A stretch of DNA of 64,000 bases from the NCBI RefSeq assembly GCF_051020765.1, contig NW_027469181.1:62001-126000 (forward strand), in the 5' to 3' direction. Below, in pieces: positions 1-10,070 of this stretch (positions within the stretch are counted from its first letter, which is position 1; the number at the start of each line of letters is the position of its first letter). The translations under genes and the position numbers were made by a program. The notes under the pieces were generated by a model. The model was not told the origin of the DNA and ran no database searches. It saw only the letters and a list, made by a program, of their open reading frames with translations. This stretch comes from Lasioglossum baleicum. Taxonomy: Eukaryota; Arthropoda; Insecta; Hymenoptera; Halictidae.

Positions 1-1153
1 AAACACGTGCGAAAGGATGCATCCCGCAGGCTAGTCGAGCACAAACACGTGCGAGGTTTTGTGGGATGCGCATGCGCAGGTTTTTTGGGATGCGCATGCC
101 TAGTCGAGCAAAAACACGTGCGAGAGGATGCATCCCGCAGGCTAGTCGAGCAAAAACACGTGCAAGAGGATGCATCCCGCAGGCTAGTCGAGCAAAAACA
201 CATGCGAGAGGATGCATCCCGCAGGCTAGTCGAGTAAAAACACGTGCGAGGTTTTGTGGGATGCGCATGCGCAGGTTTTGTGGGATGCGCATGCGCAGGT
301 TTTTTGGGATGCGCATGCCTAGTCGAGCAAAAACACGTGCGAGAGGATGCATCCCGCAGGCTAGTCGAGCAAAAACACGTGCGAGAGGATGCATCCCGCA
401 GGCTAGTCGAGTAAAAACACGTGCGAAAGGATGCATCCCGCAGGCTAGTCGAGCACAAACACGTGCGAGGTTTTGTGGGATGCGCATGCGCAGGTTTTGT
501 GGATGCGCATGCGCAGATTTTTTGGGATGCGCATGCCTAGTCGAGCAAAAACACGTGCGAGAGGATGCATCCCGCAGGCTAGTCGAGCAAAAACACGTGC
601 GAGAGGATGCATCCCGCAGGCTAGTCGAGCAAAACACGTGCGAGAGGATGCATCCCGCAGGCTAGTCGAGTAAAAACACGTGCAAGAGGATGCTTCCCGC
701 AGGCTAGTCGAGTAAAAACACGTGCGAGAGGATGCATCCCGCAGGCTAGTAGAGCACAAACACGTGCGAGGTTTTGTGGGATGCTCATGCGCAGGTTTTG
801 TGGGATGCGCATGCGCAGGTTTTTTGGGATGCGCATGCGCAGGTTTTTTGGATGCGCATGGCTAGTCGAGCAAAAACACGTGCGAGAGGATGCATCCCGC
901 AGGCTAGTCGAGTAAAAACACGTGCGAAAGGATGCATCCCGCAGGCTAGTCGAGCACAAACACGTGCGAGGTTTTGTGGGATGCGCATGCGCAGGTTTTG
1001 TGGGATGCGCATGCGCAGATTTTTTGGGATGCGCATGCGCAGGTTTTTTGGGATGCGCATGGCTAGTCGAGCAAAAACACGTGCGAGAGGATGCATCCCG
1101 CAGGCTAGTCGAGTAAAAACACGTGCGAGGTTTTGTGGGATGCGCATGCGCAG

Positions 1154-1177
1154 GTTTTGTGGGATGCGCATGCGCAG
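1154..1177 (+). repeat. Module B, 24-bp monomer (representative clean copy)
   Basis: The unit starts gtttt, then g or t, then tggg, then atgcgc twice and ag. It appears to have grown by duplication of the hexamer atgcgc and shares the end GGATGC...GCAG with module A, so A and B may have a common 3' half (inference). Main variants are gttttgtggg (first units of a run), gttttttggg (later units), attttttggg, gttttctggg, gttttatggg, gcatttgcag and gcatgagcag. The last unit of each run is cut to 19 bp at gcatg, where the next A unit begins. Confidence 0.96.
1165..1176. promoter_or_regulatory. Perfect palindromic NRF1-type site in module B (representative)
   Basis: TGCGCATGCGCA is a 12-bp perfect palindrome and matches at every position the published NRF1 consensus YGCGCAYGCGCR (nuclear respiratory factor 1, a metazoan dimeric transcription factor). 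It occurs once in each complete B unit and is lost in the truncated last unit and in the gcatttgcag and gcatgagcag variants. A 1620-bp HOR has 16 copies, so the window should have several hundred (extrapolated, not counted). It contains two CpGs, and NRF1 binding is known to be blocked by CpG methylation. Binding in this organism is untested; if the host is not an animal the match has no such meaning. Confidence 0.6.
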
Positions 1178-1278
1178 GTTTTTTGGGATGCGCATGCGCA
1201 GGTTTTTTGGGATGCGCATGCCTAGTCGAGCAAAAACACGTGCGAGAGGATGCATCCCGCAGGCTAGTCGAGCAAAAA

Positions 1279-1284
1279 CACGTG
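1279..1284. promoter_or_regulatory. CACGTG E-box/G-box in module A (representative)
   Basis: CACGTG is the canonical class of site for bHLH-zip factors (MYC/MAX, USF, MiT in animals; G-box bHLH/bZIP factors in plants). It is present in almost every A unit and in the A head of almost every cassette: 29 copies in the 1620-bp HOR by unit count, so about one per 56 bp. It is lost in unit variants acatgtg, acacatg and at 51,401 (acaagtg). Occupancy in vivo is unknown. Confidence 0.5.
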
Positions 1285-1289
1285 CGAGA

Positions 1290-1299
1290 GGATGCATCC
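1290..1299. repeat. GGATGCATCC dyad in module A (representative)
   Basis: This 10-bp perfect palindrome, with ATGCAT at its centre, recurs once per complete A unit. With CACGTG 13 bp upstream (centre to centre) and TGCGCATGCGCA in module B, short dyads cover much of the array. Variants that break it include gatgcgtcc, gatgtatcc, gatgcttcc and gatggatcc; each has become a diagnostic mark of particular HOR copies. Confidence 0.8.
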
Positions 1300-2822
1300 C
1301 GCAGGCTAGTCGAGTAAAAACACGTGCGAAAGGATGCATCCCGCAGGCTAGTCGAGCACAAACACGTGCGAGGTTTTGTGGGATGCGCATGCGCAGGTTT
1401 TGTGAGATGCGCATGCGCAGGTTTTTTGGGATGCGCATGCCTAGTCGAGCAAAAACACGTGCGAGAGGATGCATCCCGCAGGCTAGTCGAGCAAAAACAC
1501 GTGCAAGAGGATGCATCCCGCAGGCTAGTCGAGCAAAAACACATGCGAGAGGATGCATCCCGCAGGCTAGTCGAGTAAAACACGTGCGAGGTTTTGTGGA
1601 ATGCGCATGCGCAGGTTTTGTGGGATGCGCATGCGCAGGTTTTTTGGGATGCGCATGCCTAGTCGAGCAAAAACACGTGCGAGAGGATGCATCCCGCAGG
1701 CTAGTCGAGCAAAAACACGTGCGAGAGGATGCATCCCGCAGGCTAGTCGAGTAAAAACACGTGCGAAAGGATGCATCCCGCAGGCTAGTCGAGCACAAAC
1801 ACGTGCGAGGTTTTGTGGGATGCGCATGCGCAGGTTTTGTGGGATGCGCATGCGCAGATTTTTTGGGATGCGCATGCGCAGGTTTTTTTGGGATGCGCAT
1901 GGTTAGTCGAGCAAAAACACGTGCGAGAGGATGCATCCTGCAGGCTAGTCGAGTAAAAACACGTGCGAGGTTTTGTGGGATGCGCATGCGCAGGTTTTGT
2001 GGGATGCGCATGCGCAGGTTTTTTGGGATGCGCATGCGCAGGTTTTTTGGGATGCGCATGCCTATTCGAGCAAAAACACGTGCGAGAGGATGCATCCCGC
2101 AGGCTAGTCGAGCAAAAACACGTGCGAGAGGATGCATCCCGCAGGCTAGTCGAGCAAAAACACGTGCGAGAGGATGCATCCCGCAGGCTAGTCGAGCAAA
2201 AACACGTGCGAGAGGATGCATCCCGCAGGCTAGTCGAGTAAAAACACGTGCGAGAGGATGCATCCTGCATGCTAGTCGAGTAAAAACACGTGCAAGAGGA
2301 TGCTTCCCGCAGGCCAGTCGAGTAAAAACACGTGCGAGAGGATGCATCCCGCAGGCTAGTCGAGCAAAAACACGTGCGAGAGGATGCATCCCGCAGGCTA
2401 GTCGAGTAAAAACACGTGCGAAAGGATGCATCCCGCAGGCTAGTCGAGCACAAACACGTGCGAGGTTTTGTGGGATGCGCATGCGCAGTTTGTGGGATGC
2501 GCATGCGCAGATTTTTTGGGATGCGCATGCGCAGGTTTTTTGGGATGCGCATGGCTAGTCGAGCAAAAACACGTGCGAGAGGATGCATCCCGCAGGCTAG
2601 TCGAGCAAAAACACGTGCGAGAGGATGCATCCGCAGCCTAGTCGAGCAAAAACACGTGCGAGAGGATGCATCCGCAGGCTAGTCGAGCAAAAACACGTGC
2701 GAGAGGATGCATCCCGCAGGCTAGTCGAGCAAAAACACGTGCGAGAGGATGCATCCCGCAGGCTAGTCGAGTAAAAACACGTGCGAAAGGATGCATCCCG
2801 CAGGCTAGTCGAGTAAAAACAC

Positions 2823-4369
2823 GTGCGAAAGGATGCATCCCGCAGGCTAGTCGAGCACAAACACGTGCGAGGTTTTGTGGGATGCGCATGCGCAGGTTTT
2901 GTGGGATGCGCATGCGCAGATTTTTTGGGATGCGCATGCGCAGGTTTTCTGGGATGCGCATGGCTAGTCGAGCAAAAACACGTGCGGGAGGATGCATCCC
3001 GCAGCCTAGTCGAGCAAAAACACGTGCGAGAGGATGCATCCGCAGGCTAGTCGAGCAAAAACACGTGCGAGAGGATGCATCCCGCAGGCTAGTCGAGCAA
3101 AAACACGTGCGAGAGGATGCATCCCGCAGGCTAGTCGAGTAAAAACACGTGCGAAAGGATGCATCCCGCAGGCTAGTCGAGTAAAAACACGTGCGAAAGG
3201 ATGCATCCCGCAGGCTAGTCGAGCACAAACACGTGCGAGGTTTTGTGGGATGCGCATGCGCAGATTTTTTGGGATGCGCATGCGCAGGTTTTCTGGGATG
3301 CGCATGGCTAGTCGAGCAAAAACACGTGCGGGAGGATGCATCCCGCAGGCTAGTCGAGTAAAAACACGTGCGAGAGGATGCATCCTGCATGCTAGTCGAG
3401 TAAAAACACGTGCGAGAGGATGCATCCCGCAGGCTAGTCGAGTAAAAACACGTGCGAAAGGATGCATCCCGCAGGCTAGTCGAGCACAAACACGTGCGAG
3501 GTTTTGTGGGATGCGCATGCGCAGGTTTTTTGGGATGCGCATAGCTAGTCGAGCAAAAACACGTGCGAGAGGATGCATCCCGCAGGCTAGTCGAGCAAAA
3601 ACACGTGCGATAGGATGCATCCCGCAGGCTAGTCGAGCAAAAACACGTGCGAGAGGATGCATCCCGCAGGCTAGTCGAGCAAAAACACGTGCGAGAGGAT
3701 GCATCCCGCAGGCTAGTCGAGTAAAAACACGTGCGAAAGGATGCATCCCGCAGGCTAGTCGAGCACAAACACGTGCGAGGTTTTGTGGTATGCGCATGCG
3801 CAGGTTTTGTGGGATGCGCATGCGCAGGTTTTTTGGGATGCGCATGCGCAGGTTTTTTGGGATGCGCATGCCTAGTCGAGCAAAAACACGTGCGAGAGGA
3901 TGCATCCCGCAGGCTAGTCGAGCAAAAACACGTGCGAGAGGATGCATCCCGCAGGCTAGTCGAGTAAAAACACGTGCGAAAGGATGCATCCCGCAGGCTA
4001 GTCGAGCAGAAACACGTGCGAGGTTTTGTGGGATGCGCATGCGCAGGTTTTTTGGGATGCGCATGGCTAGTCGAGCAAAAACACGTGCGAGAGGATGCAT
4101 CCCGCAGGCTAGTCGAGTAAAAACACGTGCGAGGTTTTGTGGGATGCGCATGCGCAGGTTTTGTGGGATGCGCATGCGCAGGTTTTTTGGGATGCGCATG
4201 CGCAGGTTTTTTGGGATGCGCATGCCTAGTCGAGCAAAAACACGTGCGAGAGGATGCATCCCGCAGGCTAGTCGAGCAAAAACACGTGCGAGAGGATGCA
4301 TCCCGCAGGCTAGTCGAGTAAAAACACGTGCGAAAGGATGCATCCCGCAGGCTAGTCGAGTAAAAACAC
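2823..4369. repeat. Degenerate copy of the 1620-bp HOR
   Basis: Its variant order matches the HOR at 4370-5989, but two cassettes are shortened (near 3240 and 3510) and a single-base deletion is present near 3032, giving ~1547 bp. Units with cgcagcctag, gttttctggg, gcgggagg and gcatgc-type ends are shared with the other copies. Confidence 0.75.
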
Positions 4370-5989
4370 GTGCGAAAGGATGCATCCCGCAGGCTAGTCG
4401 AGCACAAACACGTGCGAGGTTTTGTGGGATGCGCATGCGCAGGTTTTGTGGGATGCGCATGCGCAGATTTTTTGGGATGCGCATGCGCAGGTTTTCTGGG
4501 ATGCGCATGGCTAGTCGAGCAAAAACACGTGCGAGAGGATGCATCCCGCAGCCTAGTCGAGCAAAAACACGTGCGAGAGGATGCATCCCGCAGGCTAGTC
4601 GAGCAAAAACACGTGCGAGAGGATGCATCCCGCAGGCTAGTCGAGCAAAAACACGTGCGAGAGGATGCATCCCGCAGGCTAGTCGAGTAAAAACACGTGC
4701 GAAAGGATGCATCCCGCAGGCTAGTCGAGTAAAAACACGTGCGAAAGGATGCATCCCGCAGGCTAGTCGAGCACAAACACGTGCGAGGTTTTGTGGGATG
4801 CGCATGCGCAGGTTTTGTGGGATGCGCATGCGCAGATTTTTTGGGATGCGCATGCGCAGGTTTTCTGGGATGCGCATGGCTAGTCGAGCAAAAACACGTG
4901 CGGGAGGATGCATCCCGCAGGCTAGTCGAGTAAAAACACGTGCGAGAGGATGCATCCTGCATGCTAGTCGAGTAAAAACACGTGCGAGAGGATGCATCCC
5001 GCAGGCTAGTCGAGTAAAAACACGTGCGAAAGGATGCATCCCGCAGGCTAGTCGAGCACAAACACGTGCGAGGTTTTGTGGGATGCGCATGCGCAGGTTT
5101 TGTGGGATGCGCATGCGCAGATTTTTTGGGATGCGCATGCGCAGGTTTTTTGGGATGCGCATGGCTAGTCGAGCAAAAACACGTGCGAGAGGATGCATCC
5201 CGCAAGCTAGTCGAGCAAAAACACGTGCGATAGGATGCATCCCGCAGGCTAGTCGAGCAAAAACACGTGCGAGAGGATGCATCCCGCAGGCTAGTCGAGC
5301 AAAAACACGTGCGAGAGGATGCATCCCGCAGGCTAGTCGAGTAAAAACACGTGCGAAAGGATGCATCCCGCAGGCTAGTCGAGCACAAACACGTGCGAGG
5401 TTTTGTGGGATGCGCATGCGCAGGTTTTGTGGGATGCGCATGCGCAGGTTTTTTGGGATGCGCATGCGCAGGTTTTTTGGGATGCGCATGCCTAGTCGAG
5501 CAAAAACACGTGCGAGAGGATGCATCCCGCAGGCTAGTCGAGCAAAAACACGTGCGAGAGGATGCATCCCGCAGGCTAGTCGAGTAAAAACACGTGCGAA
5601 AGGATGCATCCCGCAGGCTAGTCGAGCAGAAACACGTGCGAGGTTTTGTGGGATGCGCATGCGCAGGTTTTTTGGGATGCGCATGGCTAGTCGAGCAAAA
5701 ACACGTGCGAGAGGATGCATCCCGCAGGCTAGTCGAGTAAAAACACGTGCGAGGTTTTGTGGGATGCGCATGCGCAGGTTTTGTGGGATGCGCATGCGCA
5801 GGTTTTTTGGGATGCGCATGCGCAGGTTTTTTGGGATGCGCATGCCTAGTCGAGCAAAAACACGTGCGAGAGGATGCATCCCGCAGGCTAGTCGAGCAAA
5901 AACACGTGCGAGAGGATGCATCCCGCAGGCTAGTCGAGTAAAAACACGTGCGAAAGGATGCATCCCGCAGGCTAGTCGAGCACAAACAC
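4370..5989. repeat. 1620-bp HOR, left copy
   Basis: It matches 14,222-15,841 at a constant offset of 9852 bp. Two marks seen: cgcaag at ~5205 where the other copies have cgcagg, and the last head is gagcacaaac as at the end of the 15,842-17,461 copy. Phase of the unit is arbitrary. Confidence 0.85.
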
Positions 5990-7562
5990 GTGCGAGGTTT
6001 TGTGGGATGCGCATGCGCAGGTTTTTTGGGATGCGCATGCGCAGGTTTTTTGGGATGCGCATGGCTAGTCGAGCAAAAACACGTGCGAGAGAATGCATCC
6101 CGCAGGGTGGTCGAGTAAAAACACGTGCGAGAGGATGTATCCCGCAGGCTAGTCGAGTAAAAACACGTGCGAGAGGATGCATCCCGCAGGCTAGTCGAGT
6201 AAAAACACGTGCGAAAGGATGCATCCCGCAGGCTAGTCGAGCACAAACACGTGCGAGGTTTTGTGGGATGCGCATGCGCAGGTTTTGTGGGATGCGCATG
6301 CGCAGATTTTTTGGGATGCGCATGCGCAGGTTTTTTGGGATGCGCATGGCTAGTCGAGCAAAAACACGTGCGAGAGGATGCATCCCGCAGGCTAGTCGAG
6401 TAAAAACACGTGCGAGGTTTTGTGGGATGCGCATGCGCAGGTTTTGTGGGATGCGCATGCGCAGGTTTTTTGGGATGCGCATGCGCAGGTTTTTTGGGAT
6501 GCGCATGCCTAGTCGAGCAAAAACACGTGCGAGAGGATGCATCCCGCAGGCTAGTCGAGCAAAAACACGTGCGAGAGGATGCATCCCGCAGGCTAGTCGA
6601 GTAAAAACACGTGCGAAAGGATGCATCCCGCAGGCTAGTCGAGCACAAACACGTGCGAGGTTTTGTGGGATGCGCATGCGCAGGTTTTGTGGGATGCGCA
6701 TGCGCAGGTTTTTTGGGATGCGCATGCGCAGGTTTTTTGGGATGCGCATGGCTAGTCGAGCAAAAACACGTGCGAGAGAATGCATCCCGCAGGGTGGTCG
6801 AGTAAAAACACGTGCGAGAGGATGTATCCCGCAGGCTAGTCGAGTAAAAACACGTGCGAGAGGATGCATCCCGCAGGCTAGTCGAGTAAAAACACGTGCG
6901 AAAGGATGCATCCCGCAGGCTAGTCGAGCACAAACACGTGCGAGGTTTTGTGGGATGCGCATGCGCAGGTTTTGTGGGATGCGCATGCGCAGATTTTTTG
7001 GGATGCGCATGCGCAGGTTTTTTGGGATGCGCATGGCTAGTCGAGCAAAAACACGTGCGAGAGGATGCATCCCGCAGGCTAGTCGAGTAAAAACACGTGC
7101 GAGGTTTTGTGGGATGCGCATGCGCAGGTTTTGTGGGATGCGCATGCGCAGGTTTTTTGGGATGCGCATGCGCAGGTTTTTTGGGATGCGCATGCCTAGT
7201 CGAGCAAAAACACGTGCGAAAGGATGCATCCCGCAGGCTAGTCGAGCACAAACACGTGCGAGGTTTTGTGGGATGCGCATGCGCAGGTTTTTTGGGATGC
7301 GCATGCGCAGGTTTTTTGGGATGCGCATGGCTAGTCGAGCAAAAACACGTGCGAGAGAATGCATCCCGCAGGGTAGTCGAGCACAAACACGTGCGAGGTT
7401 TTGTGGGATGCGCATGCGCAGGTTTTGTGGGATGCGCATGCGCAGATTTTTTGGGATGCGCATGCGCAGGTTTTTTGGGATGCGCATGGCTAGTCGAGCA
7501 AAAACACGTGCGAGAGGATGCATCCCGCAGGCTAGTCGAGTAAAAACACGTGCGAGGTTTTG

Positions 7563-10070
7563 TGGGATGCGCATGCGCAGGTTTTTTGGGATGCGCATGC
7601 GCAGGTTTTTTGGGATGCGCATGCCTAGTCGAGCAAAAACACGTGCGAGAGGATGCATCCCGCAGGCTAGTCGAGCAAAAACACGTGCGAGAGGATGCAT
7701 CCCGCAGGCTAGTCGAGTAAAAACACGTGCGAAAGGATGCATCCCGCAGGCTAGTCGAGCACAAACACGTGCGAGGTTTTGTGGGATGCGCATGCGCAGG
7801 TTTTGTGGGATGCGCATGCGCAGGTTTTTTGGGATGCGCATGCCTAGTCGAGCAAAAACACGTGCGAGAGGATGCATCCCGCAGGCTAGTCGAGCAAAAA
7901 CACGTGCAAGAGGATGCATCCCGCAGGCTAGTCGAGCAAAAACACATGCGGGAGGATGCATCCCGCAGGCTAGTCGAGTAAAAACACGTGCGAGGTTTTG
8001 TGGGATGCGCATGCGCAGGTTTTTTGGGATGCGCATGCCTAGTCGAGCAAAAACACGTGCGAGAGGATGCATCCCGCAGGCTAGTCGAGTAAAAACACGT
8101 GCGAAAGGATGCATCCCGCAGGCTAGTCGAGTAAAAACACGTGCGAAAGGATGCATCCCGCAGGCTAGTCGAGCACAAACACGTGCGAGGTTTTGTGGGA
8201 TGCTCATGCGCAGGTTTTGTGGGATGCGCATGCGCAGGTTTTTTGGGATGCGCATGCGCAGGTTTTTTGGGATGCGCATGGCTAGTCGAGCAAAAACACG
8301 TGCGAGAGAATGCATCCCGCAGGGTAGTCGAGCACAAACACGTGCGAGGTTTTGTGGGATGCGCATGCGCAGGTTTTGTGGGATGCGCATGCGCAGATTT
8401 TTTGGGATGCGCATGCGCAGGTTTTTTGGGATGCGCATGGCTAGTCGAGCAAAAACACGTGCGAGAGGATGCATCCCGCAGGCTAGTCGAGTAAAAACAC
8501 GTGCGAAAGGATGCATCCCGCAGGCTAGTCGAGCACAAACACGTGCGAGGTTTTGTGGGATGCGCATGCGCAGGTTTTGTGGGATGCGCATGCGCAGATT
8601 TTTTGGGATGCGCATGCGCAGGTTTTTTGGGATGCGCATGGCTAGTCGAGCAAAAACACGTGCGAGAGGATGCATCCCGCAGGCTAGTCGAGTAAAAACA
8701 CGTGCGAGGTTTTGTGGGATGCGCATGCGCAGGTTTTTTGGGATGCGCATGCGCAGGTTTTTTGGGATGCGCATGCCTAGTCGAGCAAAAACACGTGCGA
8801 GAGGATGCATCCCGCAGGCTAGTCGAGCAAAAACACGTGCGAGAGGATGCATCCCGCAGGCTAGTCGAGTAAAAACACGTGCGAAAGGATGCATCCCGCA
8901 GGCTAGTCGAGCACAAACACGTGCGAGGTTTTGTGGGATGCGCATGCCTAGTCGAGCAAAAACACGTGCGAGAGGATGCATCCCGCAGGCTAGTCGAGCA
9001 AAAACACGTGCAAGAGGATGCATCCCGCAGGCTAGTCGAGCAAAAACACATGCGAGAGGATGCATCCCGCAGGCTAGTCGAGTAAAAACACGTGCGAGGT
9101 TTTGTGGGATGCGCATGCGCAGGTTTTGTGGGATGCGCATGCGCAGGTTTTTTGGGATGCGCATGCCTAGTCGAGCAAAAACACGTGCGAGAGGATGCAT
9201 CCCGCAGGCTAGTCGAGCAAAAACACGTGCGAGAGGATGCACCCCGCAGGCTAGTCGAGTAAAAACACGTGCGAAAGGATGCATCCCGCAGGCTAGTCGA
9301 GCACAAACACGTGCGAGGTTTTGTGGGATGCGCATGCGCAGGTTTTGTGGGATGCGCATGCGCAGATTTTTTGGGATGCGCATGCCTAGTCGAGCAAAAA
9401 CACGTGCGAGAGGATGCATCCCGCAGGCTAGTCGAGCAAAAACACGTGCGAGAGGATGCATCCCGCAGGCTAGTCGAGCAAAAACACGTGCGAGAGGATG
9501 CATCCCGCAGGCTAGTCGAGTAAAAACACGTGCAAGAGGATGCTTCCCGCAGGCTAGTCGAGTAAAAACACGTGCGAGAGGATGCATCCCGCAGGCTAGT
9601 AGAGCACAAACACGTGCGAGGTTTTGTGGGATGCTCATGCGCAGGTTTTGTGGGATGCGCATGCGCAGGTTTTTTGGGATGCGCATGCGCAGGTTTTTTG
9701 GGATGCGCATGGCTAGTCGAGCAAAAACACGTGCGAGAGAATGCATCCCGCAGGGTAGTCGAGTAAAAACACGTGCGAGAGGATGCATCCCGCAGGCTAG
9801 TCGAGTAAAAACACGTGCGAAAGGATGCATCCCGCAGGCTAGTCGAGCACAAACACGTGCGAGGTTTTGTGGGATGCGCAGGTTTTGTGGGATGCGCATG
9901 CGCAGATTTTTTGGGATGCGCATGCGCAGGTTTTTTGGGATGCGCATGGCTAGTCGAGCAAAAACACGTGCGAGAGGATGCATCCCGCAGGCTAGTCGAG
10001 TAAAAACACGTGCGAGGTTTTGTGGGATGCGCATGCGCAGGTTTTGTGGGATGCGCATGCGCAGGTTTTT
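7563..10070. repeat. 2508-bp tandem duplication, copy 1
   Basis: 2508 bp = 31 A units plus 12 cassettes totalling 1206 bp. A 6-bp deletion in the first B unit of one cassette (near 9880, where gggatgcgca runs straight into ggttttg) is shared with copy 2 and shows common descent. The left border lies inside a run of B units: 7562 differs from 10,070 and identity follows. gatgcacccc near 9238 is a private change of this copy. Confidence 0.92.
8902..8946 (+). repeat. 45-bp minimal A-head/B1 cassette
   Basis: A 26-bp A head (gagcacaaac) is followed directly by a single 19-bp truncated B unit, the shortest cassette seen. Because the B is truncated, this cassette has no complete TGCGCATGCGCA palindrome. 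Equivalent minimal cassettes occur near 11,410, 33,525, 38,246, 44,089, 47,982, 51,434, 52,390, 55,426 and 59,507. Confidence 0.9.

Larger units (their letters stand above)
1263..1304 (+). repeat. Module A, 42-bp monomer (representative clean copy)
   Basis: Landmarks in order: gctagtcgag at unit positions 1-10, c/t at 11, A5 at 12-16, CACGTG at 17-22, GGATGCATCC at 28-37, ending cgcag. Two dyads (CACGTG and GGATGCATCC) have centres 13 bp apart. There are four CpGs per unit. Common variants are t at position 11, gaaagg for gagagg, caca for caaa after gag, gtgcaag with gcttccc, acatgtg, acacatg, gcgtccc, gtgatag, gtgagag, cgcatg, cgcaag and cgcagtg. Position 11 (C or T) decides whether one plus-strand frame contains a TAA stop. 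Confidence 0.97.
1..3050. repeat. Indel-rich left part of Domain I
   Basis: At least nine frame-changing indels are visible here, most in short homopolymers: GGG to GG near 501 and 851, A5 to A4 near 631 and 1578, an extra T near 1889, two bases lost near 2489, and CCC to CC near 2631, 2671 and 3032. From 3050 to 25,860 no net frame-changing indel is seen. This section is otherwise a copy of about 11.4-14.4 kb. Low-coverage consensus error near a contig or read end is the simplest reading; real decay at an array edge is the alternative. Confidence 0.7.
1..7980. repeat. Segmental copy, left member (pairs with ~11,390-19,258)
   Basis: Order of unit variants matches the segment at about 11.39-19.26 kb. 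The offset steps from ~11,357 to 11,395, 11,472, 11,496, 11,253 and 11,277 as small insertions and deletions of whole units occur. Shared rare marks include gttttctggg B units, cgcagcctag, gagcagaaac heads, gataggatgc, the gagagaatgc/gatgtatccc pair and, at the right end, acatgcggga (7945 with 19,221). The match ends at 7980/19,258, where the left copy continues with a two-B cassette and the right copy with a gaaagg unit. Confidence 0.85.

Noticed and set aside
1154..1250. G-quadruplex from GGG every 24 bp
   Set aside because: Loops would be ~21 nt, much longer than in stable quadruplexes, and only one GGG is present per unit.
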